This document shows positions 1-8,659 of a stretch of DNA of 54,084 bases, in pieces. How positions within the stretch are numbered: the stretch's first letter is position 1; each line of letters begins with the position of its first letter. Made by a program: the position numbers and the translations under genes. This stretch comes from Candidatus Desulfofervidaceae bacterium. Its GTDB lineage: Bacteria; Desulfobacterota; Desulfofervidia; Desulfofervidales; Desulfofervidaceae. The stretch spans positions 1-54,084 of the forward strand of contig JAMOPI010000015.1 of assembly GCA_027064585.1 (NCBI GenBank), in the 5' to 3' direction. The notes below the pieces were generated by a model. The model was not told the DNA's origin and ran no database searches. It saw only the letters and a list, made by a program, of their open reading frames with translations.

Positions 1-102
1 TTCAAAAAATGGATGCGGGAGGCGGTAGGATTTTTATTTGCTCTTTTTGTCTTGATCTGGAATGAGCAATATGAAAAGCAATTGGGGCCGGTTGGAAGCT
101 AA
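1..102 (+). CDS. C-terminal end of an unidentified protein (partial)
   Basis: An open frame enters from the left edge and stops with TAA at 100-102, giving the last 33 residues of a protein. The visible part has a basic start (FKKWMREA), a hydrophobic stretch of about 14 residues (VGFLFALFVLIW) and a short polar tail. This could be a C-terminal membrane helix. I do not recognise the family. It converges on trmD, which lies on the other strand. That it is a real gene is likely but not certain, because only the tail is visible. Confidence 0.4.
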   Translation, partial: FKKWMREAVGFLFALFVLIWNEQYEKQLGPVGS

Positions 103-173
103 AACAGAGTTTTTCAGGGACGACTAAGTAATTTGAGATGCCCTTGCCTTATTGTTTGGTCTTTGAAGAACAT

Positions 174-920
174 CTATTTTTTACATGCCCTTTTTATTTT
201 TTCACAAATATTTTTTAAGAAGACTTTATCTTGTTCTGAAAGCTGAGCTGTGAGTAATAAATCAGGCCTTAGGATTAGAGTTCGCAGAAGGGCTTGCTTT
301 CTGCGCCAAGCGGCAATCTTTTGGTGATGGCCAGAAAGTAAAATTTCAGGCACCTTATGGCCTTCGTATTCTGGCGGACGGGTGTATTGAGGGTATTCTA
401 AAAGGCCATGACTAAAGGAATCTTCTTCCACTGATTGCCATTTGCCTACTACGCCTGGCACAAGCCGGGCGACAGCGTCAACGATACAAAGGGCAGCCGG
501 CTCTCCACCGCTTAAGACGAAGTCACCAAGTGAAATGTCATCATCCACAAACAGCCTTACCCTTTCATCAATACCCTCATAATGCCCACAGACAAAGACA
601 AGGTGTGTTCTTTGAATCAGTTCCTTAGTCACGGTTTGAGAGAAAACACGGCCTTGGGGAGAAAGCATAATGACCCAAGCGTTAGGGTCATCCTTTTTTA
701 CATTTTGGATAGCCTTAATAACTGGTTCTGGTTTCATGACCATACCAGCCCCGCCCCCATAGGGGGTATCATCGGCTACCTTATGTTTGTCGGTAGTAAA
801 ATCGCGGATATTAACAACATTAACCTTAATTTTTCCCTGCTTTATTGCTCGTCCTAGAATACTTGTTTGCAAAGGAGAAGTGAAAAATTCTGGGAAGAGG
901 GTTAAGATAGTAAAAACCAT
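174..920 (-). CDS. trmD: tRNA (guanine-N1)-methyltransferase TrmD
   Basis: SAM-dependent enzyme that makes m1G37 next to the anticodon of tRNAs reading CNN codons, which prevents +1 frameshifting. The SPOUT-fold hallmarks are present: the N-terminus [27 protein letters not shown] at about residues 50-63, the SAM-knot motif [10 protein letters not shown] near residue 113, and [13 protein letters not shown] after it. Length (248 aa) is normal. I chose ATG 920 over an in-frame GTG at 932 because the family begins M-x-F-x-x-L-T-LFP; ATG 920 lies 2 bases beyond the stop codon of the upstream ABC ATPase, so the two are probably translationally coupled. The usual partners rimM, rpsP and rplS are not adjacent. 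Confidence 0.96.
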   Translation of the reverse strand: MVFTILTLFPEFFTSPLQTSILGRAIKQGKIKVNVVNIRDFTTDKHKVADDTPYGGGAGMVMKPEPVIKAIQNVKKDDPNAWVIMLSPQGRVFSQTVTKELIQRTHLVFVCGHYEGIDERVRLFVDDDISLGDFVLSGGEPAALCIVDAVARLVPGVVGKWQSVEEDSFSHGLLEYPQYTRPPEYEGHKVPEILLSGHHQKIAAWRRKQALLRTLILRPDLLLTAQLSEQDKVFLKNICEKIKRACKK

Positions 921-922
921 TT

Positions 923-1684
923 TTAGAACCACAACTGTGAAAGTTTTGTATGAAATTTTTGCATTTGCGCCGTAAGGAAGTTTTTTATCTCTGGATCATC
1001 TGAGCGTAAAACCTTCTCTGCCTCATCACACATGACAATCCTACCCTTACTTAAGACGGCCACCCGATTGGCTACAGCAAAGATGGTAGGAACGTCATGG
1101 CTGATGATAATACTTGTAATGTTAAGATGTCTTTCCATTTCTAAAATTAATTCATAAATAGAGGCAGAGGAGATGGGATCAAGGCCAGTGGTGGGTTCGT
1201 CATAGATAACGATTTCTGGTTCAAGCACAATGGCCCGGGCCAAACCTACTCGTTTTTTCATGCCACCAGAAAGCTCACTAGGCATTTTATTTTCTGTACC
1301 GGGCAGGCCTACCAGTTCTAACTTTTCTCTTACGATCCTTTTAATTTCCTTCTCGCTTAATTTTGTGTGTTCTCTTAAAGGAAAGGCAATGTTTTCGCCC
1401 ACAGTCATAGAATCAAACAAGGCGGCTTCTTGAAAAAGCATACCAAACCGCTTTCTAATTTGTTTTAGGGTCTTGGCATCGGCCTGAGTGATGTCTATGC
1501 CGTCTATAAAAATGTGACCTTTGTCCGGTTTTAACAAACCTACAATATGTTTGATTAAGACCGTTTTTCCGCTCCCACTCCTCCCAATAATAGCCGTGAT
1601 TTCTCCAGGCCTAATCTCAAGATTGATACCTTTAAGGACTTTTTGTCTGCCAAAACTTTTATGTAAATCAACGACTTTGATCAT
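923..1684 (-). CDS. ABC transporter ATP-binding protein, MlaF/Ttg2A type
   Basis: Cytoplasmic ATPase of the kind that powers MCE-type lipid transport (MlaFEDB) across the Gram-negative envelope. The 253-aa protein has Walker A GRSGSGKT (residues 34-41), a Q-loop at [15 protein letters not shown], the signature [14 protein letters not shown], Walker [13 protein letters not shown] and the H-loop IIISHD. The SGGMKKR form of the signature is typical of the MlaF branch. No MlaE permease or MCE protein is visible next to it, which is unusual since these are normally one operon. It lies between kptA upstream and trmD downstream. The family is clear; the transported substrate is inferred from it. Confidence 0.88.
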   Translation of the reverse strand: MIKVVDLHKSFGRQKVLKGINLEIRPGEITAIIGRSGSGKTVLIKHIVGLLKPDKGHIFIDGIDITQADAKTLKQIRKRFGMLFQEAALFDSMTVGENIAFPLREHTKLSEKEIKRIVREKLELVGLPGTENKMPSELSGGMKKRVGLARAIVLEPEIVIYDEPTTGLDPISSASIYELILEMERHLNITSIIISHDVPTIFAVANRVAVLSKGRIVMCDEAEKVLRSDDPEIKNFLTAQMQKFHTKLSQLWF

Positions 1685-1761
1685 GAGGTTAAGATACTAA
1701 ACCAGAATTTGTTTGGCAAGGGAAGACATAGTGTTTCTATTTTCGTTAAAAAGTTGTCTGT

Positions 1762-2490
1762 TCACCTTTTTCTATTCTTTTGTTTTTTACGGGCGTAGCG
1801 GTCGGCCCTAGCCTTTTTTTCGTCAAAAAAGGGTTCAATCATATCGGCCGTTAAAACGAAGGATCCAGGGGGAATACTTGGCAGAGGCGTTTCTTTTGGC
1901 TTTGGGGTCTTTATCTGCACCTTTCTTAATGGAGGGCCAGAGATATATGCCGGCGGTATTTCCTTCGCCAGATAGATTAGTTCGTTAGGACAATAAAACT
2001 TAATGCCGGCACCAGCCGCCTTTTGGGCTTGCACCTCAATTAAAACTGGCTTATTATCCCGCCGCTTGCCAATGCGCAGGGCCAATTCCTTGTTTACGGT
2101 TAAATGGACATACTGCCTGCCCATAGGCAAAAGTCCCTTTTCTAAGATATGAGGATAGGATTTTCTGGTCGTGGCGTGATAAAGGATTTTAGGTGGGGCA
2201 ACGGGTTCATAATTGAGTTTTACCGGAATAGAATGTCCGTAAGTAGCCCGGATCTTTCCGTTCCTTATTTCAAAACGCTGCCTGTCGCTGAAATTAACCA
2301 CATCCATAATGTGCGACTTACGAACAAAGGACCAATTTTTATCCTCAATAATGGCCTGGTGTAACTCTTTTAGAGAAACAAATCCTTCTTCATCCAGAAC
2401 CAGCCCAAACTCATCTGGATGATGTCTTAAGATATAACTCATCAACTTGCTTAGACCTTTAAGGGTGCGTAAATAATCCCTTTGCTTCAT
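1762..2490 (-). CDS. kptA: RNA 2'-phosphotransferase, Tpt1/KptA family
   Basis: Transfers a 2'-phosphate from RNA to NAD+. In eukaryotes this finishes tRNA splicing; in bacteria its substrate is unclear. Family features are visible: the N-terminal LSKLMSYILRHHP with the conserved Arg22-His23, EEGFVSLKELHQAI of the winged-helix half, then the NAD-binding half with YHATTRKSYPHILEKGL and RQYVHLT. At 242 aa it is longer than the usual 180-200, because of a proline-rich linker (PKPKETPLPSIPPG) and a very basic tail (KKARADRYARKKQKNRKR) that may bind RNA. It lies downstream of a TauE permease and a rhodanese on the same strand and upstream of the MlaF-like ATPase. Confidence 0.9.
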   Translation of the reverse strand: MKQRDYLRTLKGLSKLMSYILRHHPDEFGLVLDEEGFVSLKELHQAIIEDKNWSFVRKSHIMDVVNFSDRQRFEIRNGKIRATYGHSIPVKLNYEPVAPPKILYHATTRKSYPHILEKGLLPMGRQYVHLTVNKELALRIGKRRDNKPVLIEVQAQKAAGAGIKFYCPNELIYLAKEIPPAYISGPPLRKVQIKTPKPKETPLPSIPPGSFVLTADMIEPFFDEKKARADRYARKKQKNRKR

Positions 2491-2522
2491 AAAGAACTAT
2501 ATAACATACCTTTAAGGGACTG

Positions 2523-2594
2523 TCAGCAAGTAAAAACACAAGAATGCCCCGGTGCAGCATTGCCCATATATAACTCTATAGCTTCCTTATCCAT
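2523..2594 (-). CDS. Possible 23-residue Cys-containing peptide
   Basis: Between the TauE gene and kptA, on the same strand, an ATG at 2594 opens a 23-codon frame (MDKEAIELYMGNAAPGHSC, then VFTC) that stops at TGA. A GGGAG-like sequence precedes the ATG. Two cysteines sit near the C-terminus. If the TGA were read through, the frame would run a further 13 codons and stop at a TGA overlapping the kptA start as ATGA. I do not recognise it. It may be a chance frame; only comparative data would tell. Confidence 0.25.
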   Translation of the reverse strand: MDKEAIELYMGNAAPGHSCVFTC

Positions 2595-2615
2595 TTTTAT
2601 CTTTCTTCTCCCGGT

Positions 2616-3440
2616 CTAAAACAAAAAGGGTTTGGTTATTATACCCTTTGTATATAATGCGTTTATAACCATAAAGGCAGCAGCGATCCAATTTGTATAA
2701 GCAAAGAGCTGCTTTAAATATTTGGGTTTTGTTTTTAAAGAAAACTTACCCCCCACAATTCCTCCTATAATTGTGATTACAGCCAAGGGAACAGCAACTT
2801 TTGGATTAAAGTCTCCTCGTAGGGCGTGTCCACTAAATCCCATAAAAGAAGTAGCAGCAATAAGTGTTGATGCTGTCCCAACAGCTACATGCATGGGAGC
2901 CCCACAGGCAAGAACCATTAGAGGCACTAAAAATGACCCTCCAGAGACACCGACCATTCCAGCACCAAATCCAGTTAAAACAGTAACAGGCACTGCAATC
3001 CAGAGATTTACCTTTATAACATTTGGACCTGAAGTAAAGGTTATTACACCAAAACGGGAATCTTCAAGTTTGTTCTTTTTTTCTGAAACAGGGATGAGCA
3101 TAACTAGGCCAGCCAAAAATAACATACCAGCAAATATCATCTTTAAGGTAAATCCGCTAAACATGTGAGAGAAATATCCACCAGCCATTGCAGACAAAGA
3201 CGCGAATATTCCAATGAATAACGCCAGATGCCACGAAACAGACTTGTTCTTTTGAAATACCACCATAGCAGCAATGGATGCGGTAAATAGGATAAACTGC
3301 CCTGTGGTTGCTGCTTCATACATGGGAATACCAGCCATTGCGAGTATCACCACATAAAAGTTTCCCCCTCCTTTCCCCACCATGGTCATAAGAACAGCAA
3401 CAGTAAATATAAGCAAACCCACAATTAATTCTCTGGCCAT
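2616..3440 (-). CDS. Sulfite exporter TauE/SafE family permease
   Basis: Inner-membrane protein of the TauE/SafE (DUF81) family, which moves sulfur-containing anions such as sulfite or sulfoacetate. The 274-aa sequence is almost entirely hydrophobic, with about eight predicted helices and the two-fold repeat typical of the family (GKGGGNFYVVILAMAGIPMY in the first half, GMVGVSGGSFLVPLMVLACG in the second). A strong GGAGGAGG lies directly before the ATG. It follows a rhodanese gene after 29 bases, which supports a role in sulfur-compound traffic. The exact substrate cannot be read from sequence. Confidence 0.9.
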   Translation of the reverse strand: MARELIVGLLIFTVAVLMTMVGKGGGNFYVVILAMAGIPMYEAATTGQFILFTASIAAMVVFQKNKSVSWHLALFIGIFASLSAMAGGYFSHMFSGFTLKMIFAGMLFLAGLVMLIPVSEKKNKLEDSRFGVITFTSGPNVIKVNLWIAVPVTVLTGFGAGMVGVSGGSFLVPLMVLACGAPMHVAVGTASTLIAATSFMGFSGHALRGDFNPKVAVPLAVITIIGGIVGGKFSLKTKPKYLKQLFAYTNWIAAAFMVINALYTKGIITKPFLF

Positions 3441-3469
3441 ACCTCCTCCAAGATCAAAAATTATTTAAA

Positions 3470-3850
3470 TTATTTTAAAAGATTTTTATACACAGGTTTT
3501 GGCTTTAACAAGGTAGCTAATTGTTCTGATGTGCCAAGAAATATCTTTACTTTCTCATAACCCTTCTCCAGAAGATAGGTATAGGCAATAGCAGCCCTGA
3601 CAATAGACGAGCAAAAGGTGATTATTAACTTATCTTTTGGCACTTCCTCTAAACGATCCGGTAACTCATTTAAAGGTATGTGATGTGTAAAAGGAAATTG
3701 GAGAAACTTATACTCCTCATGAGTGCGAACATCTAAAAAGAATACATCTTTATTCTTTATTAATGCAGCAGTTCCATCAGGCCCTACACCGTGTTGAGAT
3801 GTGCCAAAAAAAGCAATATCCATTTCCTTGAGCAATTCATCTAACCTCAT
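3470..3850 (-). CDS. Rhodanese-like sulfurtransferase domain protein
   Basis: Single-domain rhodanese of 126 aa, expected to carry a persulfide on its catalytic cysteine. The family pattern is clear: DVRTHEEYKFLQFPFTHHIPL in the middle (CH2A motif) and the active-site loop FCSSIVRAA, whose six-residue C-S-S-I-V-R ring is the sulfur-binding size. It follows a strong ribosome binding site (AAAAAGGAGG) and a promoter at 3959-3987. It is the first gene of a minus-strand run rhodanese-TauE-(small frame)-kptA. The pairing with a TauE permease suggests handling of thiosulfate, sulfite or another sulfur intermediate. Confidence 0.9.
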   Translation of the reverse strand: MRLDELLKEMDIAFFGTSQHGVGPDGTAALIKNKDVFFLDVRTHEEYKFLQFPFTHHIPLNELPDRLEEVPKDKLIITFCSSIVRAAIAYTYLLEKGYEKVKIFLGTSEQLATLLKPKPVYKNLLK

Positions 3851-3958
3851 AGTAGCCTCCTTTTTGTTTTCTTAATTTTATTTCTTTGGCCCGCCCAATT
3901 AAGGCACTCAGTGCTGGATCTTCCTTTAAGTTTCAGCATATCAAAACATTTGCATATT

Positions 3959-3987
3959 TAAATATATTTTTTAAATTTGGCTGTCAA
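3959..3987 (-). promoter_or_regulatory. Sigma-70 promoter of the rhodanese-TauE operon
   Basis: On the minus strand a perfect TTGACA (3982-3987) and TATTTA (3959-3964) are separated by 17 bases in AT-rich DNA. The transcript would start about 100 bases upstream of the rhodanese ATG. The -35 box lies about 17 bases outside the end of a decayed intergenic repeat. Confidence 0.65.
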
Positions 3988-3997
3988 GGGTTACTAC

Positions 3998-4130
3998 CTT
4001 CCCCAAATCCGCGACCCCTTTTGGGGAAGTATATTTGAAATAAAAAAACACCAGGAGTTTCCTCCTTCTTTAAGAAAATTATGTGCCAGGGCCTTGGTTA
4101 TAGCGAGAGGACAATCACTAATTTAGGGAG
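3998..4130 (-). repeat. Decayed, internally deleted copy of the intergenic palindromic element (copy G)
   Basis: The left edge reads CTTCCCCAAA, then TCCGCGACCCC, then TTTGGGGAAG, giving a 10-bp inverted repeat (3998-4007 with 4020-4029). It continues with TTTCCTCCTTC and GTGCCAGGGCCTTGG, which match the R end of other copies in reverse orientation. AATCACTAATTTAGGGA near 4112-4128 resembles the opposite outward-facing end. The GC-rich middle is missing. With its flanking promoters this explains the 342-base gap between the rhodanese gene and the TPR gene. Confidence 0.5.
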
Positions 4131-4157
4131 TTTTTTCTGCTTGATTGGCCCAGGTTC

Positions 4158-4186
4158 TTGACCTGGCCGTTTATCTGTGTTAATTA
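4158..4186 (+). promoter_or_regulatory. Promoter of the TPR protein gene, probably leaderless
   Basis: TTGACC (4158-4163), 17 bases, then TAATTA (4181-4186). The start codon is at 4193, only 6 bases beyond the -10 box, and no Shine-Dalgarno sequence precedes it, so transcription would begin at or next to the ATG. The -35 box lies within a small palindrome (GGCCCAGGT and ACCTGGCC). Confidence 0.45.
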
Positions 4187-4192
4187 AGCGGC

Positions 4193-4855
4193 ATGGTAAG
4201 GAAGATTAAAAAGAAAAGGCCGATTACGGCCCCAGATGAGTTTATTGCCCTGCCTAACCGCATTCTAGATTATCTTAAAGATAACTGGCAGCAATTAGTT
4301 AATATTGGTCTTGGTTGTCTTGTAATTGTTTGCCTTATCTTTGTTATAAAGTACTGGTGGCAAAAGAAGCAGCAAAATACCATCATAACCTATGCCAGGG
4401 CAGAGCAACTTTTGCAATTGGGTAAGATAAAAGAGGCTAAGAAAGACCTTAAAAAAGTTGAAAATAGCCATACCAAAATAGCTAAGTTTGCTGCCCTTAA
4501 TTTGGCCTTTATTGCGGAGAAAGAAAAGGATTTTAAAGGAGCAATTAAATACTATCAGACCTTTTTAAAAAAGAGTGGTAAGAACAGTTTTGTGCCTTAT
4601 ATTCTCCATGCGATCAGTTGTGATTATATGGAAGTAAACCTGGATAAATGTGCTCAAAATACCCTTCATGAAATCATTAATGCTTGGACATCGCATCCAA
4701 TAGCGGCCTGGGCCTATGTCAATTTGGGCCTGCTTTTAGAAAAAGATCATCCCAGGGAGGCATTGAACTTATATAAAAAGGCCCTGCGTTATAAAGACAA
4801 TCCTTTTGTGCCTGCCTGGATAGAACTGAAGATAAAGAGTCTAAGCCAAAAATAG
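4193..4855 (+). CDS. Membrane-anchored TPR protein (YfgM-like)
   Basis: A 220-aa protein with a basic cytoplasmic N-terminus, one membrane helix (about residues 36-54, IGLGCLVIVCLIFVIKYWW) and an extracytoplasmic helical region with tetratricopeptide-like repeats (AEQLLQLGKIKEAKKDLKKV, FIAEKEKDFKGAIKYYQTFL, LEKDHPREALNLYKKAL). The architecture matches YfgM-type periplasmic TPR proteins that work with the Sec translocon and periplasmic chaperones. It is first in a plus-strand run and ends 15 bases before the phenylacetate-CoA ligase gene. Family level is fairly sure; function is inferred from architecture. Confidence 0.75.
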   Translation: MVRKIKKKRPITAPDEFIALPNRILDYLKDNWQQLVNIGLGCLVIVCLIFVIKYWWQKKQQNTIITYARAEQLLQLGKIKEAKKDLKKVENSHTKIAKFAALNLAFIAEKEKDFKGAIKYYQTFLKKSGKNSFVPYILHAISCDYMEVNLDKCAQNTLHEIINAWTSHPIAAWAYVNLGLLLEKDHPREALNLYKKALRYKDNPFVPAWIELKIKSLSQK

Positions 4856-4870
4856 GCCTGGAGGAGAAGG

Positions 4871-6175
4871 ATGATTTACAATGATGAATATGAAACCATG
4901 CCACGGGAGGCCTTAGAGGCCATCCAGTTACGGCGTTTACAGCAAACCGTAGAACGGGTTTATAATACCGTCCCTTTTTACCGCAAAAAATTTGATGAGG
5001 CAGGGGTAAGGCCAGAGGACATAAAGAGCTTGGACGACCTTAAGCGTCTACCTTTTACCACCAAACAGGATCTACGGGATAATTATCCCTTTGGCCTCTT
5101 TGCCGTGCCCATGAGCCAGATCGTAAGAATTCATGCCTCTTCTGGTACCACGGGCAAACCTACTGTCGTTGGTTATACCCGTCGGGATATCAAAACCTGG
5201 TCAGAGCTTATGGCCAGGGCCTTGGCTGCTGCCGGGGTGAGCCAAAATGACATTATTCACAATGCTTATGGCTATGGTTTATTTACCGGTGGGCTAGGCG
5301 TGCATTACGGGGCAGAAACCTTAGGAGCATCGGTCATTCCAGTTTCTGGTGGTAATACCAAAAGGCAAATTACCATTATGAAGGACTTTCGTCCAACAGT
5401 GCTTACCTGTACACCTTCTTATTCGTTACATTTGTGGGAAGTAGCCCAGGAAATGGGGGTTGATTTTAAAAGGGATTTGGCCATCCGGGTAGGAATTTTT
5501 GGAGCCGAGCCTTGGTCTGAGAGAATGCGGCAGGAGATAGAGGACAAGCTTGGTATTGATGCCATTGATATTTATGGCTTAAGCGAAGTCTTAGGGCCGG
5601 GCGTGGCCGTAGAGTGCATTGAGGCCAAGGATGGGCTGCACATCTTTGAAGATCACTTTATCCCTGAGATTATTGATCCTGAGACTGGTGAGGTACTTCC
5701 TTATGGTGAAACCGGAGAGCTTGTCCTAACGACCATTACGAAAGAGGGTATTCCCTTGATTCGCTATCGCACACGGGACATTTCGGCCTTGTATAAGGAG
5801 CCGTGTAAATGTGGCCGGACGATGGTAAGAATGGCAAGGGTAACTGGTCGGACCGATGATATGCTCATTGTCAGAGGTGTAAATGTCTTTCCTTCCCAGA
5901 TAGAGAGCGTGCTTATGCAGCATGAAGAAGTTGCCCCGCACTATGTCATTATCGTAGACAGACAAAAGGCCTTGGATGTATTAGAGGTACAGGTAGAGGT
6001 GACTGAACGTCTCTTTTCAGATGAAGTGCGGAAGCTGCAGGAACTGGAAAGACGGATTGAAAAGGACATTAAGGAGACCCTAGGCATTTCTTGCAAGGTC
6101 AAGTTGGTTGAACCCAAGACCATTGAACGCAGCATGGGTAAGGCCAAGCGGGTGATTGATAAAAGGCAGATTTAG
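4871..6175 (+). CDS. paaK: Phenylacetate-CoA ligase
   Basis: AMP-forming ligase that activates phenylacetate or a related aryl acid with CoA and ATP. The 434-aa chain has the family's start ([19 protein letters not shown]), the AMP-binding P-loop [16 protein letters not shown], the adenylate motif [23 protein letters not shown], and a C-terminal hinge [21 protein letters not shown] good ribosome binding site (GGAGGAGAAGG) precedes the ATG. It is followed after 16 bases by a small ACT protein. In anaerobes this ligase often serves degradation of aromatic amino acids together with aldehyde ferredoxin oxidoreductases, one of which is encoded downstream. Confidence 0.95.
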   Translation: MIYNDEYETMPREALEAIQLRRLQQTVERVYNTVPFYRKKFDEAGVRPEDIKSLDDLKRLPFTTKQDLRDNYPFGLFAVPMSQIVRIHASSGTTGKPTVVGYTRRDIKTWSELMARALAAAGVSQNDIIHNAYGYGLFTGGLGVHYGAETLGASVIPVSGGNTKRQITIMKDFRPTVLTCTPSYSLHLWEVAQEMGVDFKRDLAIRVGIFGAEPWSERMRQEIEDKLGIDAIDIYGLSEVLGPGVAVECIEAKDGLHIFEDHFIPEIIDPETGEVLPYGETGELVLTTITKEGIPLIRYRTRDISALYKEPCKCGRTMVRMARVTGRTDDMLIVRGVNVFPSQIESVLMQHEEVAPHYVIIVDRQKALDVLEVQVEVTERLFSDEVRKLQELERRIEKDIKETLGISCKVKLVEPKTIERSMGKAKRVIDKRQI

Positions 6176-6191
6176 AGAAAAGGAGGCCACG

Positions 6192-6623
6192 ATGAAGGTC
6201 ATTCAAATATCCATCTTTTTAGAAAATCGGGCTGGGCGCTTGGCCGAGGTGACAAAAACCCTGGCTAGCGCCAATATTAATATTCGGGCCCTTTCTTTGG
6301 CCGATACGAGTGATTTTGGCATCCTGCGGCTGATTGTGGATGATACAGAAAAGGCCTTTAAGGTTCTACGGGAAAACGGTTTTACCGTAGGCAAAACTGA
6401 GGTCATTGCCGTAGAGGTGCCTGATAGGCCAGGTGGTTTGGCGGCCATTATGGACATTTTGGCTAAGGAAAACATCAATGTGGAATACATGTATGCCTTT
6501 GTGCAGCAAAGTGGGAAAGGTGCCGTCATCCTCTTCCGCATTAATGAGCTAGATAGGGCCATAGATGTCCTTACGAAAAATGGAGTGGCCGTCCTTCCTG
6601 GCGAAAAGGTCTACAAGCTTTAA
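6192..6623 (+). CDS. Tandem ACT-domain amino-acid-binding protein
   Basis: A 143-aa protein made of two ACT domains: the first begins [18 protein letters not shown] (residues 7-24), the second [18 protein letters not shown] (about 77-94). ACT domains bind amino acids and act as allosteric sensors. I chose ATG 6192 because AGGAGG lies just upstream (6181-6186); the longer frame from 6156 would overlap the ligase gene. Stand-alone tandem ACT proteins next to phenylacetate-CoA ligase are common in anaerobic Deltaproteobacteria, which suggests a role in sensing aromatic or branched amino acids. No enzyme domain is present. Confidence 0.9.
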   Translation: MKVIQISIFLENRAGRLAEVTKTLASANINIRALSLADTSDFGILRLIVDDTEKAFKVLRENGFTVGKTEVIAVEVPDRPGGLAAIMDILAKENINVEYMYAFVQQSGKGAVILFRINELDRAIDVLTKNGVAVLPGEKVYKL

Positions 6624-6628
6624 TTCTT

Positions 6629-7933
6629 ATGGCCATTATTGTTATCGGCGGAGGATTAGCCGGGGTAGAGGCCACCTGGCAGATTGTGCGCCGAGGTGAG
6701 TCGGTTATTTTATATGAAATGAGGCCCCAAAAGACCACCCCGGCCCACAAGACGGCCTATCTGGCTGAGCTTGTCTGTAGTAACTCCCTCCGTTCTCAAG
6801 AGGTTACCACGGCCGTTGGTCTGCTTAAAGAGGAAATGCGCCGTTTGGGATCGTTGGTGATGGAGGCGGCTGAGAAGACGGCCGTGCCCGCAGGCAAGGC
6901 CCTAGCCGTAGATAGAGAACGTTTTGCCCAATATATTACCCAAAAGATTACCACTCATCCTTTAGTTGAGATTCGCCACGAGGAAGTAACGGAGATCCCC
7001 CGCAACGACATCGTTATCCTTGCTACCGGTCCTTTGACTAGCGACGCCATAAGCGAAGATTTAAAACGCATCACTGGCAAAGAGCATCTTCACTTTTATG
7101 ATGCCATTGCCCCTATTGTCTATGCTGATTCTATTAATATGAACATTGCCTTTTTCGCCTCTCGCTATGGTAAGGGGGAGGATTATATCAACTGTCCCTT
7201 AAACGAAGAGGAATACAACCGGTTTTATGAAGCCTTGCTTAAGGCAGAGAGGGTACCACTACACGCCTTTGAGGAACCTCGTTACTTTGAAGGCTGTCTG
7301 CCGATAGAAGTGATGGCCGAAAGGGGTAAGGATACGCTGCGCTTTGGGCCGATGAAACCCGTTGGCATAATTGACCCTCGGACTGGCAAACAGCCCTATG
7401 CCGTGGTGCAGCTTAGACGGGATAATAAAGAAGGTACCCTCTATAACATGGTTGGCTTTCAGACCAAGCTTAAGTGGTCAGAGCAAAAGCGAGTCTTTCG
7501 CCTTATTCCGGGGCTTGAGCAGGCTGAATTTGCCCGTTATGGCAGCATCCACCGCAATACCTTTATTGACGCCCCAAGGGTTTTAGATAAATACCTACGC
7601 TTAAAAAACTTGCCTAATGTCTTTATCGCCGGGCAGTTAAGCGGGGTAGAGGGCTATGTAGAATCGGCGGCTACGGGCATATTGGCTGGCATAAATGCCG
7701 TGCGTCTTTTAAAAAATATGCCTTTGTTCTCTCCACCTCCTACTACGGCCTTAGGGGCCATGATCAGTCATCTGACCAATATCGTGACCAAGGACTTTCA
7801 GCCCTCAAATATTAACTGGGGCCTTTTCCCTAGGTTGCCTAAAAAGGTACCTAAAAGGGAGCGGGGTAAGTTATATGCCGCCAGGGCCTTAAATGACTTG
7901 GAAAAGTGGATTAGAGAGATAATAAATGAGTAA
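6629..7933 (+). CDS. trmFO: Methylenetetrahydrofolate-tRNA-(uracil-5-)-methyltransferase TrmFO
   Basis: Folate- and FAD-dependent enzyme that makes m5U54 in the T-loop of tRNA. The 434-aa protein begins with the FAD-binding Rossmann motif VIGGGLAGVEATW (residues 5-17), followed by LYEMRPQKTTPAHKT and AELVCSNSLRS, the TrmFO/Gid fingerprint. GCLPIEVMAERGKDTLRFGPM and the C-terminal FAD-contact IAGQLSGVEGYVESAATG complete it. Only 5 bases separate it from the ACT gene and there is no clear Shine-Dalgarno, so it is probably coupled to the genes upstream. Length is normal. Confidence 0.97.
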   Translation: MAIIVIGGGLAGVEATWQIVRRGESVILYEMRPQKTTPAHKTAYLAELVCSNSLRSQEVTTAVGLLKEEMRRLGSLVMEAAEKTAVPAGKALAVDRERFAQYITQKITTHPLVEIRHEEVTEIPRNDIVILATGPLTSDAISEDLKRITGKEHLHFYDAIAPIVYADSINMNIAFFASRYGKGEDYINCPLNEEEYNRFYEALLKAERVPLHAFEEPRYFEGCLPIEVMAERGKDTLRFGPMKPVGIIDPRTGKQPYAVVQLRRDNKEGTLYNMVGFQTKLKWSEQKRVFRLIPGLEQAEFARYGSIHRNTFIDAPRVLDKYLRLKNLPNVFIAGQLSGVEGYVESAATGILAGINAVRLLKNMPLFSPPPTTALGAMISHLTNIVTKDFQPSNINWGLFPRLPKKVPKRERGKLYAARALNDLEKWIREIINE

Positions 7934-7940
7934 TTCCTAA

Positions 7941-8615
7941 ATGGAAATGTTGTCCCAAACTCTTTCTCCTAAAGATGCCATTTTGTTACAGCAAAAACTG
8001 CGGCAGCAGGTGGTCTTAAAACCACCTCCTGATTTTTCACCCAAATTTGTTGCTGGTACCGATGTATCTTATAGTCGTAAGGAAGATATCTTTTATGCCG
8101 TCGTGGTCATCTTAGAGCTGCCGGGTCTGCGCCTGATAGAAAGGCAGGTTGTTGTTGGTAAGACGACCTTTCCCTACATCCCAGGCCTGCTTTCCTTTCG
8201 GGAGGCCCCATTTTTAATAGAGGCCATAAAAAAATTAAAGACCAAACCTGATGTTATTCTGGTAGACGGTCAAGGTATTGCCCATCCAAGACGCATGGGG
8301 CTGGCCAGCCATTTGGGAGTGTGCCTTGATCTGCCCACCATTGGTTGCGCCAAGTCCCGTTTGATAGGAGAGTATTCAGCCGTGCCGGAAACACCTGGAG
8401 AGTACAGTTTACTAAAAGACAAGGGCGAGGATATTGGCATTGTCCTGCGTACTCGCAAAGGGGTCAAGCCCATCTTTGTCTCCCCTGGCCATCTCATGGA
8501 CATAAAGACAGCCTATCATATTGTCATGCAATGCCTTAAAGGCTACCGCCTGCCTGAACCTACTCGCCTGGCCCACATTGAGGCCAACCGGGCGAGGAAT
8601 AAAGTTGATTTTTAA
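7941..8615 (+). CDS. nfi: Endonuclease V
   Basis: DNA repair nuclease that cuts beside deoxyinosine. The 224-aa protein shows the family's catalytic carboxylates: Asp41 in AGTDVSY, Glu88 in FPYIPGLLSFREAP and Asp109 in VDGQGIAHPRRMGLA. The YIPG wedge that recognises the damaged base is intact. The gene begins 7 bases after trmFO and lies in the same plus-strand run; the following aldehyde oxidoreductase has its own strong ribosome binding site. Confidence 0.96.
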   Translation: MEMLSQTLSPKDAILLQQKLRQQVVLKPPPDFSPKFVAGTDVSYSRKEDIFYAVVVILELPGLRLIERQVVVGKTTFPYIPGLLSFREAPFLIEAIKKLKTKPDVILVDGQGIAHPRRMGLASHLGVCLDLPTIGCAKSRLIGEYSAVPETPGEYSLLKDKGEDIGIVLRTRKGVKPIFVSPGHLMDIKTAYHIVMQCLKGYRLPEPTRLAHIEANRARNKVDF

Positions 8616-8659
8616 TGAAATGTATTTTAACATGCAGTAATAATATCAAGGAGGTAATC

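Noticed and set aside
2722-3168. Frame opposite the TauE permease
   Set aside because: It lies wholly within a well-supported membrane-protein gene, with no start signal and a shadow-like composition.
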